This document shows, one piece after another, positions 41,673 through 50,365 of a DNA stretch of 64,000 nt. Source of the DNA: Phenylobacterium sp. (GTDB taxonomy: Bacteria > Pseudomonadota > Alphaproteobacteria > Caulobacterales > Caulobacteraceae); NCBI RefSeq assembly GCF_019636135.1, contig NZ_JAHBYD010000029.1:1-64000 (forward strand), in the 5' to 3' direction. Each line of letters opens with the position of its first letter. Position 1 is the stretch's first letter. Under the pieces are notes generated by a model. That model was not told the origin of the DNA. It ran no database searches and saw nothing but the letters and a program-made list of their open reading frames with translations. A program made the translations under genes and the position numbers.

Positions 41673-42113
41673 ATGGCGGTGAAGGTCCGAGCCTTCGCGG
41701 AGTTCACCGCCGACTTTCCGGACGACACCATTTGGCCCGAAGACCCGGACGAGGAGCCCCTCCTCCTCGGAGGCAAGGCTCTTGCGGAGTGCATCGCCGA
41801 GAAGCTTCAACATCTCGGGTACGAGGTCGAGACACCCGAGCACAGTCCGCCCTACGGATGGCGCTTCGATGCCGCGGCAGGTCGTGGTCTGGTGACGATG
41901 CAGATCACGGATATGGACGACAGCTACACCCTTATCGGCATCGAGCGCACACCCGCTTTCACTCGGCTGTTCGATCGCCACGCATCCATCCTCGCCCAGC
42001 TTCTCAAGCGGCTACACCCAGAGCTGGTCGCAGATGGCCGGTTCCACAACATCAGATGGTACGATGGCTACCGCCGGAACAGCGGGAGCGCGGACGAGCC
42101 TGTATCGGAATAG
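41673..42113 (+). CDS. Hypothetical protein (146 aa), lower GC than neighbours
   Basis: The ATG at 41673 has GGAGG 8 bases upstream. The protein begins MAVKVRAFAEFTADFPDDTI and has LLLGGKALAECIAEKLQHLG and PYGWRFDAAAGRGLVTMQIT, a mixed alpha/beta domain with an acidic first half. I recognise no family. Its codons use A/T in the third position more than the neighbours do (e.g. runs around 41940-42060), a possible sign of recent acquisition. It ends just before the terminator of rpsD. Confidence 0.65.
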   Translation: MAVKVRAFAEFTADFPDDTIWPEDPDEEPLLLGGKALAECIAEKLQHLGYEVETPEHSPPYGWRFDAAAGRGLVTMQITDMDDSYTLIGIERTPAFTRLFDRHASILAQLLKRLHPELVADGRFHNIRWYDGYRRNSGSADEPVSE

Positions 42114-42117
42114 CAAA

Positions 42118-42148
42118 AGGCCCCGGAGATGATCCGGGGCCCTTTCCA
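42118..42148. terminator. Bidirectional hairpin terminator between rpsD and hypothetical gene
   Basis: GGCCCCGG (42119-42126) and CCGGGGCC (42134-42141) pair around a 7-base loop, flanked by AAAA on the left and CTTTCC on the right. Read on the minus strand the stem ends in TTTTGC, the pattern of an intrinsic terminator for rpsD. Confidence 0.7.
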
Positions 42149-42149
42149 G

Positions 42150-42255
42150 GTTCCTCCCCATCGGGGAGGTGTCAGCGAAGCCGATGGGGTCCACTCCAAC
42201 AGTGGAGGAAGCCTCTCACCGGCTTCGCAGGAGCTCCCCCGAAGGGGAGCAACAC
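42150..42255. repeat. Palindromic repeat next to rpsD
   Basis: Segments CCTCCCCATCGGGGAGGTGT and AGCTCCCCCGAAGGGGAGCA each form hairpins, and CGAAGCCGATGGGG / ACCGGCTTCGCAGG are complementary in part. It belongs to a further family of GC-rich palindromes in this genome and lies between the terminator and the rpsD stop. Confidence 0.55.
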
Positions 42256-42873
42256 TTACGACGCGTAGAACTCGACCACGAGGTTCGGTTCCATCTTCAC
42301 CGGGTACGGCACTTCCGACAGCTCGGGGGCGCGCACGAAGGTGGCGGCCATGCCCTTGTGGTCGACGGTGATGTACTCGGGCGTGTCGCGCTCGCTCGAC
42401 TGGAGGGCTTCCAGCACCAGGGCCATGTTGCGCGAACGCTCACGGACCGACACGACGTCGCCCGGCTTCACGCGGTACGACGCGATGTTCACGCGCTTGC
42501 CGTTCACCAGCACGTGGCCGTGGTTGACGAACTGGCGGGCGGCGAACGGGGTCGGCACGAACTTGGCGCGGTAGACCACCGCGTCCAGGCGCGACTCCAG
42601 CAGCGCGATCAGGTTTTCCGAGGTGTTGCCCTTGCGGCTCGCGGCGTCCTTGTAGATGCGGACGAACTGCTTCTCGGTGATGTTGCCGTAGTAGCCCTTC
42701 AGCTTCTGCTTGGCGCGGAGCTGGAGGCCGAAGTCCGAGACCTTGGACTTGCGGCGCTGGCCGTGCTGGCCGGGGCCGTAGGCGCGGGTGTTGATCGGAG
42801 ACTTCGGGCGACCCCAGACGTTTTCGCCCATCCGGCGGTCGAGCTTGTACTTGGCGCTATGGCGCTTGGACAT
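42256..42873 (-). CDS. rpsD: 30S ribosomal protein S4
   Basis: A protein of 205 residues, complete: MSKRHSAKYKLDRRMGENVW, SPINTRAYGPGQHGQRRKSK, and the S4 RNA-binding domain LESRLDAVVYRAKFVPTPFA, ARQFVNHGHVLVNGKRVNIA. S4 nucleates the 30S subunit and binds 16S rRNA. Here it is a stand-alone gene, as common in alphaproteobacteria. Upstream (42874-43112, 239 bases) no gene was found; it would hold the promoter and leader. Confidence 0.99.
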   Translation of the reverse strand: MSKRHSAKYKLDRRMGENVWGRPKSPINTRAYGPGQHGQRRKSKVSDFGLQLRAKQKLKGYYGNITEKQFVRIYKDAASRKGNTSENLIALLESRLDAVVYRAKFVPTPFAARQFVNHGHVLVNGKRVNIASYRVKPGDVVSVRERSRNMALVLEALQSSERDTPEYITVDHKGMAATFVRAPELSEVPYPVKMEPNLVVEFYAS

Positions 42874-43112
42874 ATTCCACTCTCATTCGACGCGGGCCGG
42901 CATCCTCTCGGTGAGAATGCGATTTCAACGGCGGCCTTGCATCAATCCGTCATAGGTTCCCGGCCACGCGGGCTGGCCCGGCGGCGGGAAGGCGCGGTGT
43001 ATGACGGCCGGGTGGCCCGGAGTCAAGGACACCGCTTGACGAGGTCGGCGCGAACCGAAGGTTTCATCCTCCATCTTCTCCCGGCCACGACGTCCAGAGA
43101 GTGAGATGCGCC

Positions 43113-44435
43113 TCAGCCCGCCTGGATCGCCGGGAGGCGGTAGCGGCCGTCCAGCAGGTCGGGCTTGGGCAGGTAGGCGCGGAAGCTGAGCGTGAACGGC
43201 CCCTCGGCCGGCGCCGGCAGCCAGTTGGACGAACGCTCCCCGCCCGGGTCGGCGCGGGCGATCCAGATGTCGAGCGAGCCGTCGGCGTTCTTCTTCAGCC
43301 CCGGCGTGCGGTCGCCGATGGAGAAGCGGCCGATGGCGTTCGGCACGAGGAAGAACTGCCCGTCCGGCGTCCCCTGGTACATGGTCAGCGACCAGAAGCC
43401 GTCCACCGCCGGCATCCTGTCGGCGTCGAAGTGCAGCCGGTAGGGCCCGGCGCCGGCGAACATCCGCCCGCGGTCGGCGACCGGGTTCATGTACATCGCC
43501 TCGGCCGGGGGCAGGGCCGCCAGGCCCGAGAGCGCCACCGCGGCGCGGAAGCCGTAGTCCTGGCCGTAGAAGCCGAGCGCCGCGCGCGGATAGTTCCAGC
43601 CCTGGACCCCGCTGCCGGCCCGCAGCGCCGCCAGCGAGGCGCGCGCCTCGGCGACGCCGGCCTCCACCTCGTTCATCGCCGCCGCGTCGAGGCGCTTCAT
43701 GTCGAACACGCCCTTCGCCGTCAGCCCCAGCGGCGCGATGCGGGCGAAGAACGCGCCGTCCGTGGCGGGCGGCGGGTCCGACCCCAGGAGCCGCGCGACC
43801 GAGGCGAAGTATTCGGCGGCCGGCGCGCTGCGCAGCGCGTAGGCCGGCGGCGGGGCCGCGGCCGGGCCCTTCAGCCCCAGCGCGTCCTGCACCCTATGCA
43901 CGGCGGCGAGATCGCCCGGCCCGTCGACCAGCGTGCGCACCAGCAGCCAGCCGTGCGGCGTGCTCAGCCGCACCACGTTCGGCCCCGAGCCCGCCTGCCC
44001 CGGCCCCACGATGGTGTAGGTCCCGCCCGCGACGCCGCTGGTGCGCGTGCCCAGGACGAAGTCGTTGTCGGTGTACATGCTCATCCCGGCCACCGAGATG
44101 TAGCGCTCGCCCGTCGGCGGGAGGGTCAGCGTCAGCGGCCCCTTCGTCAGGTCCATCCAGGCGCCGGAATAGAGCGTGTCGTTGTTGGGCGAGGTGACGC
44201 CGCGGCTCTTGTCCGTGGCCAACTGGCGGGTGTGGCGGAAGGCGTTCAGCCCGGCGCCGATGGTCCCGTCGCCCTTCAGCGCGCGGGCCCGCGTCGTCGC
44301 CATCTCGATCAGCGGCAGGCCATAGAGCCACGCCTCCCGCGCCGCCGCCTTGAGATCGCCCGCCGCCGCGAACGCCCGCGCCGCCGGCGCCGCCCCGATC
44401 ACCGCCAGCAACGCCAGCGCCTCACGCCTGTTCAA
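43113..44435 (-). CDS. DUF1254/DUF1214 protein, exported
   Basis: A 440-residue protein with a signal sequence (MNRREALALLAVIGAAPAARAFA, twin-arginine-like only in part). DUF1254 is visible in AREAWLYGLPLIEMATTRAR and TSPNNDTLYSGAWMDLTKGP, DUF1214 in MYQGTPDGQFFLVPNAIGRF and SIGDRTPGLKKNADGSLDIW. Function unknown, family widespread. It is the last gene of the trmJ - nitronate monooxygenase - DUF1254 operon; the next gene upstream is a close paralogue. Confidence 0.88.
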   Translation of the reverse strand: MNRREALALLAVIGAAPAARAFAAAGDLKAAAREAWLYGLPLIEMATTRARALKGDGTIGAGLNAFRHTRQLATDKSRGVTSPNNDTLYSGAWMDLTKGPLTLTLPPTGERYISVAGMSMYTDNDFVLGTRTSGVAGGTYTIVGPGQAGSGPNVVRLSTPHGWLLVRTLVDGPGDLAAVHRVQDALGLKGPAAAPPPAYALRSAPAAEYFASVARLLGSDPPPATDGAFFARIAPLGLTAKGVFDMKRLDAAAMNEVEAGVAEARASLAALRAGSGVQGWNYPRAALGFYGQDYGFRAAVALSGLAALPPAEAMYMNPVADRGRMFAGAGPYRLHFDADRMPAVDGFWSLTMYQGTPDGQFFLVPNAIGRFSIGDRTPGLKKNADGSLDIWIARADPGGERSSNWLPAPAEGPFTLSFRAYLPKPDLLDGRYRLPAIQAG

Positions 44436-44482
44436 GACTTCGCCTCCATCAGATCCGCCGCGACCCTACGTCGTGGCGGGCT

Positions 44483-45724
44483 TCAGGCAACCTCGACCGG
44501 AGGCATGCGGTAATAGCCCTGGAGCAACTCCGGCTTCGGCAGGTAGGCCCGCATGAAGAGCGCGAACGGCCCGGCCGGCGCCGGCAGCCAGTTGCCCTCG
44601 CGCTCGGCGCCGGGGCTCTCGTGGCCGATCCAGATGTCGAGCGAGCCGTCGGGATTGCAGGCGAGGCCCGGCGTGCGGTCGCCGATGGCGTAGCGGTTCA
44701 GCGGGTTGTCGGTGAAGAAGAACTGCCCGTCGTCCATCGCCTCGTAGAGGCTGAGCGACCAGAACGAGTCGACCGGCAGGTGCTGCCCCGCCGGGAAGTG
44801 CAGCCGCCAGCCCTGGGTCCCGTCGAACAGCTTCCGGGGGCCCGGCCCCTCGGCCTGCATGTACATGGCCTCTTCGGGCGGCAGGGCCGCCAGCCCGCCC
44901 AGCGCCACCGTCCCGCGCAGCGCATAGTCCTGGCCGAAGTCGCCCAGTCGCGCGGTCGGATAGGTCCAGCCCTCGCTGAAGGCCTCGCCGCCCAGCCCGC
45001 CGCCGCCGCGGACGGCCTTGCGCCCCTCGGCCAGCCCCGCCTCGATCTCCGCGACTTCGGCGGCGTCGAACCGTGCCGGATCGAAGCCCTCCAGCAGGCC
45101 CAGCGGCGCGATCTGGCGCAGCTTCCCGAGGTCGGTGACCGGCGGCGGATTGGCCGCCATCAGCGCCGCGACCGCCCCGAACAGCTCGCGCCAGTCCGCC
45201 GTCCGCGCCGCGTAGGGGCCCGGGCACGCCGCGTCCGGTCCCTGCAGCGAAATCCCCGCCTGCACCGCGCGCGCGGCCTCCAGGTCGTGCGGGCCCGCCA
45301 CCAGGATCCGCGCCAGCGCCCAGACGTGGTTGGTCGGCGAACGGATCACGTTCGGCCCCTCGGCCGCCTCGCCCGGACCCACGAGCCGGAACGTGCCGCC
45401 GTCCGGCCCGGTCGTGCGCGTGCCCAGGATGGCGAAGTTGTTGGTGTAGGCGTCCATCAGCGCCAGCGAGAGATAGCGGTCCCCCGCCGCCGGCAATACG
45501 AACGTGACCGGCCCGGCCGCGAGGTCGATGTGCGCCGTCGAATAGAGCGTGTCGGTGTTCGGCGTCGTCACCGCCCGGTGGCGGTGGTTCGCCAGGTTGC
45601 GCACGTGGGTGATCGCGCCCATCGACTGGCCCAGCCCCATGCCGCGCTGGCGCGTGGTCGCCACCTCGATCAGCGGCAGCGCATAGACGAACGCCTCACG
45701 CGCCGCCGTCCGTAGGTCGCTCAC
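44483..45724 (-). CDS. DUF1254/DUF1214 protein, no signal peptide
   Basis: A 413-residue paralogue of 43113-44435 without a leader (starts MSDLRTAAREAFVYALPLIE). Shared blocks: TTPNTDTLYSTAHIDLAAGP, SLYEAMDDGQFFFTDNPLNR, AIGDRTPGLACNPDGSLDIW and FMRAYLPKPELLQGYYRMPP. The start at 45724 overlaps the upstream nitronate monooxygenase stop by ATGA, so it is translated from the same message. One copy exported and one apparently cytoplasmic suggests distinct roles. Confidence 0.88.
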   Translation of the reverse strand: MSDLRTAAREAFVYALPLIEVATTRQRGMGLGQSMGAITHVRNLANHRHRAVTTPNTDTLYSTAHIDLAAGPVTFVLPAAGDRYLSLALMDAYTNNFAILGTRTTGPDGGTFRLVGPGEAAEGPNVIRSPTNHVWALARILVAGPHDLEAARAVQAGISLQGPDAACPGPYAARTADWRELFGAVAALMAANPPPVTDLGKLRQIAPLGLLEGFDPARFDAAEVAEIEAGLAEGRKAVRGGGGLGGEAFSEGWTYPTARLGDFGQDYALRGTVALGGLAALPPEEAMYMQAEGPGPRKLFDGTQGWRLHFPAGQHLPVDSFWSLSLYEAMDDGQFFFTDNPLNRYAIGDRTPGLACNPDGSLDIWIGHESPGAEREGNWLPAPAGPFALFMRAYLPKPELLQGYYRMPPVEVA

Positions 45725-46800
45725 TCAGGTCTCCCGGTCCTCGCCGCGAGGTCTGCGGCCGCTTTTCTTGCCTCGGCCCACCAGCGGCGGACCATCTCCC
45801 CCGCCGCGCCCGGCCGCGCGAGGCCGACGGCCTGGCCGGCCCAGAGCGACAGCATCTCCGGATCGTCGGCCTTGGCGGCGGCGGCGCGCAGCGGCTGGGT
45901 CAGCCGGTTCTGCACAGGATAGGCGGGGACCTGGCCTTGCACCCCATGCATCAGACGCATGAACCTGTTCTCGACGCCGCGGGCGTAGCGGCCGGTGAAG
46001 GCCCGCGTCAGCCGCGTCGCCTCGTCGCCGGCCTCGCTCACCGCGCGCTGCCACGGCTTCGACGTCGTCGCCTCGTCGGCCAGCAGGAAGGCCGTGCCCA
46101 TCTGCGCCGCCGAGGCGCCCAGCGCCAGCACGGCGGCCACGCCCCGCCCGTCCATGATCCCGCCCGCCGCGATCACCGGCAGGTCGACCGCGGCCCGGAT
46201 CGTCGTCACCAGCGCCATCGTGCCCACCAGGCTCGCGTCCAGCTCGGCCAGGAAGTGGCCGCGGTGCCCGCCCGCCTCGAACCCCTGCGCGCAGATCCCG
46301 TCGGCGCCCGCCTCGGCCCAGGCCCGCGCCTCCGCCACCGAGGTCGCCGTGCCGACCACATAGGTCCCCGCCGCCCGCAGCGCCGCCGCCTGGTCCCGCG
46401 TCAGGATGCCGAAGGTGAAGGACGCCACCGCGGGCGCCGCCGCCACGACCGCCGCAAGCTGCGCCTCGAAATCCGGCGCGTACTGGTTCGGCGTCTCCGG
46501 CGGCGCCTCGCCGAGTTCCGCGTACCAGGGCGCGAGCCGCTCGAGCGCGGCCTCCACCGTCGCCGCATCGGGCGAAACCCTGGGCGCCATCAGCAGGTTC
46601 ACGCCGAACGGCCGGTCGCTGGCCGCCTTCATGGCCGCGATCGCCGCGGCGATGTCCGCCGGCGCCAGCGCGCCCGCCGCCAGCGTCCCCATCCCGCCCG
46701 CGGCGTTCACCGCCAGCGCCAGGCCGTCCAGCGAGGCGCCCACCATCGGCGCCTGGAGGATCGGGACCGGCAGGCCGTCCAGCAGGGCGCGCAGCGTCAT
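45721..46800 (-). CDS. Nitronate monooxygenase (NPD-family flavoprotein)
   Basis: A 359-residue TIM-barrel FMN enzyme: PVPILQAPMVGASLDGLALA, the catalytic-site GFEAGGHRGHFLAELD with His, and IAAGGIMDGRGVAAVLALGA. It oxidises nitronates such as propionate-3-nitronate to the carbonyl with release of nitrite. The ATG at 46800 overlaps the upstream trmJ-like gene by 4 bases. The order RNA methyltransferase, flavoprotein, two DUF1254 proteins is tightly coupled but has no evident common pathway. Confidence 0.92.
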   Translation of the reverse strand: MTLRALLDGLPVPILQAPMVGASLDGLALAVNAAGGMGTLAAGALAPADIAAAIAAMKAASDRPFGVNLLMAPRVSPDAATVEAALERLAPWYAELGEAPPETPNQYAPDFEAQLAAVVAAAPAVASFTFGILTRDQAAALRAAGTYVVGTATSVAEARAWAEAGADGICAQGFEAGGHRGHFLAELDASLVGTMALVTTIRAAVDLPVIAAGGIMDGRGVAAVLALGASAAQMGTAFLLADEATTSKPWQRAVSEAGDEATRLTRAFTGRYARGVENRFMRLMHGVQGQVPAYPVQNRLTQPLRAAAAKADDPEMLSLWAGQAVGLARPGAAGEMVRRWWAEARKAAADLAARTGRPE

Positions 46801-47576
46801 GATCCCTCGCCTTTCTTCTTCGCGATCTTCTCCAGCACCTTGCCGCGGCCCCGCGAAAGCGCCGTCACGACGCCCCGCAGCGTGCGCACCTCCTGGTCGG
46901 TGAACCGCGCCTTCCCCAGCGCGGAGCGCAGGTTCTGGATCATGTTCGGCGTCTTCTCCGGCGGGTGGAAGAACCCCGCCGCGTCCAGCTCCCGCTCCAG
47001 GTGCTCGTAGAGGCCCAGCAGCGCCTCGCCGGTCGCCGGTTCCGACCGCTCCCGGAAGTTGGCCGGCGCGGCGTCCTGCTGCGCGGTGCGCCACTCATAG
47101 GCGTTGATCGCCACCGCCTGGCCGAGGTTCAGCGAGCGGAACCGCGGGTCGATCGGGATCGTCACCACCGCCTGGCAGAGCGCGATATCGGCCGTCTCCA
47201 GCCCGGCCCGCTCGCCGCCGAACAGCAGGCCCGTCTTCTGCCCCTGCCCCGCCGCTTCGGCCAGCTCCGCCGCCGCCGCCCGCGGCGTCAGCACCGGCAG
47301 GGTCAGCTCCCGCGGCCGCGCCGTGGTGGCGTAGACCACCTGCAGGTCGGCGATCGCCGCGGCCACGCTGTCGTAGACCCGCGCCGCGTTCAGCGGCCAT
47401 TCGGCCCCCGAGGCCAGCGCCCAGGCCCGTTCCTGCGGCCAGCCGTCCCGCGGGTTGACGAGCCGCAGGTCCGAAAGCCCGAAATTGGCCATGACCCGCG
47501 CCGTGGCCCCGATATTCTCGGCGAGCTGCGTCGCGTTCAGGATGACGACGGGCGCTGGGAGGGACGCTTCGGACAT
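46797..47576 (-). CDS. tRNA/rRNA methyltransferase, TrmJ-like SPOUT family
   Basis: A 259-residue SpoU/TrmH-type methyltransferase: VVILNATQLAENIGATARVM, GLLFGGERAGLETADIALCQ and the knot motif FRSLNLGQAVAINAYEWR, followed by a C-terminal extension (PEKTPNMIQNLRSALGKARF) like that of TrmJ, which makes 2'-O-methyl Cm/Um32 in tRNA. The ATG at 47576 gives MSEASLPAPVVIL; longer upstream sequence is a shadow of the divergent beta-lactamase promoter region. Confidence 0.9.
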   Translation of the reverse strand: MSEASLPAPVVILNATQLAENIGATARVMANFGLSDLRLVNPRDGWPQERAWALASGAEWPLNAARVYDSVAAAIADLQVVYATTARPRELTLPVLTPRAAAAELAEAAGQGQKTGLLFGGERAGLETADIALCQAVVTIPIDPRFRSLNLGQAVAINAYEWRTAQQDAAPANFRERSEPATGEALLGLYEHLERELDAAGFFHPPEKTPNMIQNLRSALGKARFTDQEVRTLRGVVTALSRGRGKVLEKIAKKKGEGS

Positions 47577-47604
47577 GCCGCGTTTAGAGGAGTCCCGACC
47601 GCCG

Positions 47605-48633
47605 ATGGCAAGCCTGGACCGCCGCGCCCTGCTGGCCGCCGCCCCCGCCGCCCTGCTGGCCGCCTGCGAGCCCCGGATGCGGACCACCGCCTCCACGACC
47701 CCCAAGATCGCCCTGGCCCAGATGACCGACGCCGTGGTCGCCATCGCCGAGCGGGCCAGGCCGGGCGTGCTGGGCGTCGGCCTCTCGAACCTGGAGAGCG
47801 GCCAGGTCTTCTTCTTCAACGGCGAGCGGCGCTTCCCCATGCAGAGCGTCTTCAAGCTGCCGCTGGCGGCGGCCGTGCTCGCCGAGGTCGACGCCGGGCG
47901 CGTGCTCCTGACCGAGCGCGTCTTCCTGCTCGAGCCGCAGCTTTCCGTTCCCTATTCGCCCATCGCCGCCGCCTGGCCCGGGCGGCGCGAATACACGGTC
48001 CGGGAGCTGCTCGACGCCGTGATCGTCGACAGCGACAACACCGCCGCCGACGTGCTGATGAAACGGATCGGCGGGCCCGGCGCCCTGATGGCCTGGCTCA
48101 CCGCCCAGCGCGTCCCTGAGGTGCGCATCGACCGCTACGAGCGCGAGATCCAGACCGAGGCCAACGGCATGGCCTCGTACCGCCCGGCCTGGCGGACCGA
48201 CGCCGCCTTCGCCGCCGCCCGCGAGGCCGTGCCCCCCGAACGCCGCGCCGCCGCCCACCGCGCCTACATGGCCGACCCGCGCGACACGGCCACGCCGCGC
48301 GGCATGATCGAGTTCCTGCAGAGGCTGGACAAGCAGGAGCTCGTCTCGCCCGCCTCGACCCGCACCCTGCTGCAGACCATGGCGCGCACGCCCCGCGGCG
48401 CGAACCGCATCCGCGCGGGCCTGCCGGCGAACGCCTTCCTGGCGCACCGGCCGGGCACGTCGGGCGTCGACCTCGGCGTCTCCCTGGCCCACAACGACGT
48501 CGGCATCTTCACCCTGCCCGACAAGCGTTCGTACGCGCTGGCGGTTTTCCTCTCCGGATCGACCCTGGACGACGCCGGCCGCGACCGCGTCATAGCCCAG
48601 GTTGCGGGCGCCGCCGTGAAAGCCGTGGGCTAG
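47605..48633 (+). CDS. Class A beta-lactamase-like lipoprotein
   Basis: A 342-residue protein with a leader ending in lipobox LAAC (Cys21). Class A sites: S81-V-F-K84 (nucleophile), S143-D-N145, Glu179 in DRYEREIQ (omega-loop position), and DPRDTATPRGM. The KTG triad is replaced by R282-P283-G284 in AHRPGTSGV. Ambler-type activity is therefore uncertain; the fold is clear. The ATG at 47605 is preceded by GAGGAG about 14 bases upstream. Divergent from the trmJ-like gene. Confidence 0.9.
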   Translation: MASLDRRALLAAAPAALLAACEPRMRTTASTTPKIALAQMTDAVVAIAERARPGVLGVGLSNLESGQVFFFNGERRFPMQSVFKLPLAAAVLAEVDAGRVLLTERVFLLEPQLSVPYSPIAAAWPGRREYTVRELLDAVIVDSDNTAADVLMKRIGGPGALMAWLTAQRVPEVRIDRYEREIQTEANGMASYRPAWRTDAAFAAAREAVPPERRAAAHRAYMADPRDTATPRGMIEFLQRLDKQELVSPASTRTLLQTMARTPRGANRIRAGLPANAFLAHRPGTSGVDLGVSLAHNDVGIFTLPDKRSYALAVFLSGSTLDDAGRDRVIAQVAGAAVKAVG

Positions 48634-48649
48634 AGGCCGCCACGAGCCT

Positions 48650-48677
48650 TTGCGTCGGCGCTCCCGGTGGCTATACG
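48650..48677 (+). promoter_or_regulatory. Possible housekeeping promoter of icd
   Basis: TTGCGT (48650-48655) and TATACG (48672-48677) are separated by 16 bases, about 40 bases before the icd start at 48718. It approximates the sigma-70-type consensus; position and spacing fit. Confidence 0.4.
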
Positions 48678-48717
48678 AACCCCAAACAAGACGAACATCC
48701 CGGAGCGCCCGCCCCTC

Positions 48718-49932
48718 ATGGCCAAGATCAAAGTCGCCAACCCCGTCGTGGACCTCGACGGGGACGAGATGACCCGGATCATCTGGAAGCTGATCAAGGA
48801 CAAGCTCATCCACCCGTTCCTCGATCTGCAGATCGAGTACTACGACCTCGGGATGGAGAACCGCGACGCCACCGACGACCAGGTGACGGTCGACGCGGCC
48901 AACGCGATCAAGCGGTACGGCGTCGGCATCAAGTGCGCCACCATCACGCCCGACGAGGCCCGCGTGAAGGAGTTCGGCCTCAAGAAGATGTGGAAGTCGC
49001 CGAACGGCACGATCCGCAACATCCTGGACGGCGTCGTCTTCCGCGAGCCGATCATCTGCAAGAACGTGCCGCGCCTGATCCCCGGCTGGACCAAGCCGAT
49101 CATCATCGGCCGCCATGCCTTCGGCGACCAGTACCGCGCCACCGACTTCGTGGTCCCGGGCCCCGGCAAGCTGACGGTCAAGTTCGAGGGCGCCGACGGC
49201 CAGGTGATCGAGCACGACGTCTACGACTTCAAGGGCGCCGGCGTCGCCATGGCGATGTACAACGTCGAGGCCTCGATCCGCGACTTCGCCAAGGCCTGCT
49301 TCAACTACGCGCTGGCCCGGAAGTACCCGCTCTACCTCTCCACGAAGAACACGATCCTCAAGGCCTACGACGGCCGCTTCAAGGACATCTTCGAGGAGAT
49401 CTACCAGGCCGACTACATCGAGCGGTTCAAGGCCGCCGGCCTCGTCTACGAGCACCGCCTGATCGACGACATGGTGGCCAGCTCGCTGAAGTGGAACGGC
49501 GATTTCATCTGGGCCTGCAAGAACTACGACGGCGACGTGCAGTCCGACCAGGTCGCCCAGGGCTTCGGCTCGCTGGGCCTGATGACCTCGGTGCTGATCA
49601 CGCCCGACGGCAAGATCATGGAGGCCGAAGCGGCGCACGGCACCGTCACGCGCCACTACCGCCAGCATCAGAAGGGCGAGAGCACCTCGACCAACTCGAT
49701 CGCCTCGATCTTCGCCTGGACGCAAGGGCTGAAGCACCGCGCCAAGCTCGACGGCAACGCCGAGCTCGAGCACTTCTGCAACACGCTGGAGAAGGTCTGC
49801 GTGGCCACGGTCGAGTCGGGCTCGATGACCAAGGACCTGGCGCTGCTGGTCGGCGACACCCAGGGCTGGCTCACCACCGAGGGCTTCCTCGACAAGGTGG
49901 CCTCCAACCTGGAGAAGGCGCTGGCGGCGTAG
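48718..49932 (+). CDS. icd: NADP-dependent isocitrate dehydrogenase
   Basis: A 404-residue enzyme that oxidises isocitrate to 2-oxoglutarate with NADP+. MAKIKVANPVVDLDGDEMTR, the substrate loop SPNGTIRNILDGVVFREPII, the metal Asp in YDGDVQSDQVAQGFGSLGLM and EAAHGTVTRHYR are the type II (eukaryote-like, homodimeric) form. The start at 48718 rather than 48667 fits the family N-terminus and the CTCATG context; the extra 17 residues have no counterpart. Monocistronic. Confidence 0.98.
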   Translation: MAKIKVANPVVDLDGDEMTRIIWKLIKDKLIHPFLDLQIEYYDLGMENRDATDDQVTVDAANAIKRYGVGIKCATITPDEARVKEFGLKKMWKSPNGTIRNILDGVVFREPIICKNVPRLIPGWTKPIIIGRHAFGDQYRATDFVVPGPGKLTVKFEGADGQVIEHDVYDFKGAGVAMAMYNVEASIRDFAKACFNYALARKYPLYLSTKNTILKAYDGRFKDIFEEIYQADYIERFKAAGLVYEHRLIDDMVASSLKWNGDFIWACKNYDGDVQSDQVAQGFGSLGLMTSVLITPDGKIMEAEAAHGTVTRHYRQHQKGESTSTNSIASIFAWTQGLKHRAKLDGNAELEHFCNTLEKVCVATVESGSMTKDLALLVGDTQGWLTTEGFLDKVASNLEKALAA

Positions 49933-49983
49933 GCCGCCCGCGCACCGCTCATCCCGGCGGACGCCGGGGCGACGCCATGAGGA

Positions 49984-50244
49984 TCAGCGGCCTTCGACCC
50001 AGACGTCGAGCGGCTGCTTCTCCTCGTGCCGCACCAGCACGATGTAGCCGATGACGAAGGCCACGATCGCGACGAACGTCCCGCCCAGGAAGCCCGCGGG
50101 CGTCGCGAACCACAGGGTGAGCCACAGCATCAGGTCCCCGATCACCAGCATCGCCCAGCGCGTGAGGATGCTGAAGTAGTGGTAGGTCCGTTCGTGGGTC
50201 ACGACGTCCATCGTCTGGTCGCCGAAGTGTTCCCGGGTCTCCAT
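49984..50244 (-). CDS. Small two-helix membrane protein
   Basis: The 86-residue protein METREHFGDQTMDVVTHERT, then YHYFSILTRWAMLVIGDLML and FLGGTFVAIVAFVIGYIVLV, has two transmembrane helices. The stretch MDVVTHERTYHYFSILTRW resembles the HExTFxxFIK start of bacterial aa3 oxidase subunit IV, which normally has only one helix, so the relation is tentative. It is divergent from the VOC gene, with the LexA-like box between them. ATG at 50244. Confidence 0.65.
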   Translation of the reverse strand: METREHFGDQTMDVVTHERTYHYFSILTRWAMLVIGDLMLWLTLWFATPAGFLGGTFVAIVAFVIGYIVLVRHEEKQPLDVWVEGR

Positions 50245-50309
50245 CGCGTGGCTCCCTAAAGACTGGCGTTCGCCGAGGGGACGCCTCTCGCCGCGCCTTG
50301 TCAATTCAT

Positions 50310-50324
50310 GTTCTTGCTATGTTC
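50310..50324 (+). promoter_or_regulatory. LexA-type SOS box (GTTC-N7-GTTC)
   Basis: GTTC at 50310-50313 and GTTC at 50321-50324 are separated by TTGCTAT, exactly the direct-repeat form bound by alphaproteobacterial LexA. It lies 42 bases before the ATG of the VOC gene at 50366, a normal place for repression. Confidence 0.65.
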
Positions 50325-50365
50325 GTTCTCACAGCTATGTTCCCGGGACCGGACAGGAGATGGAC

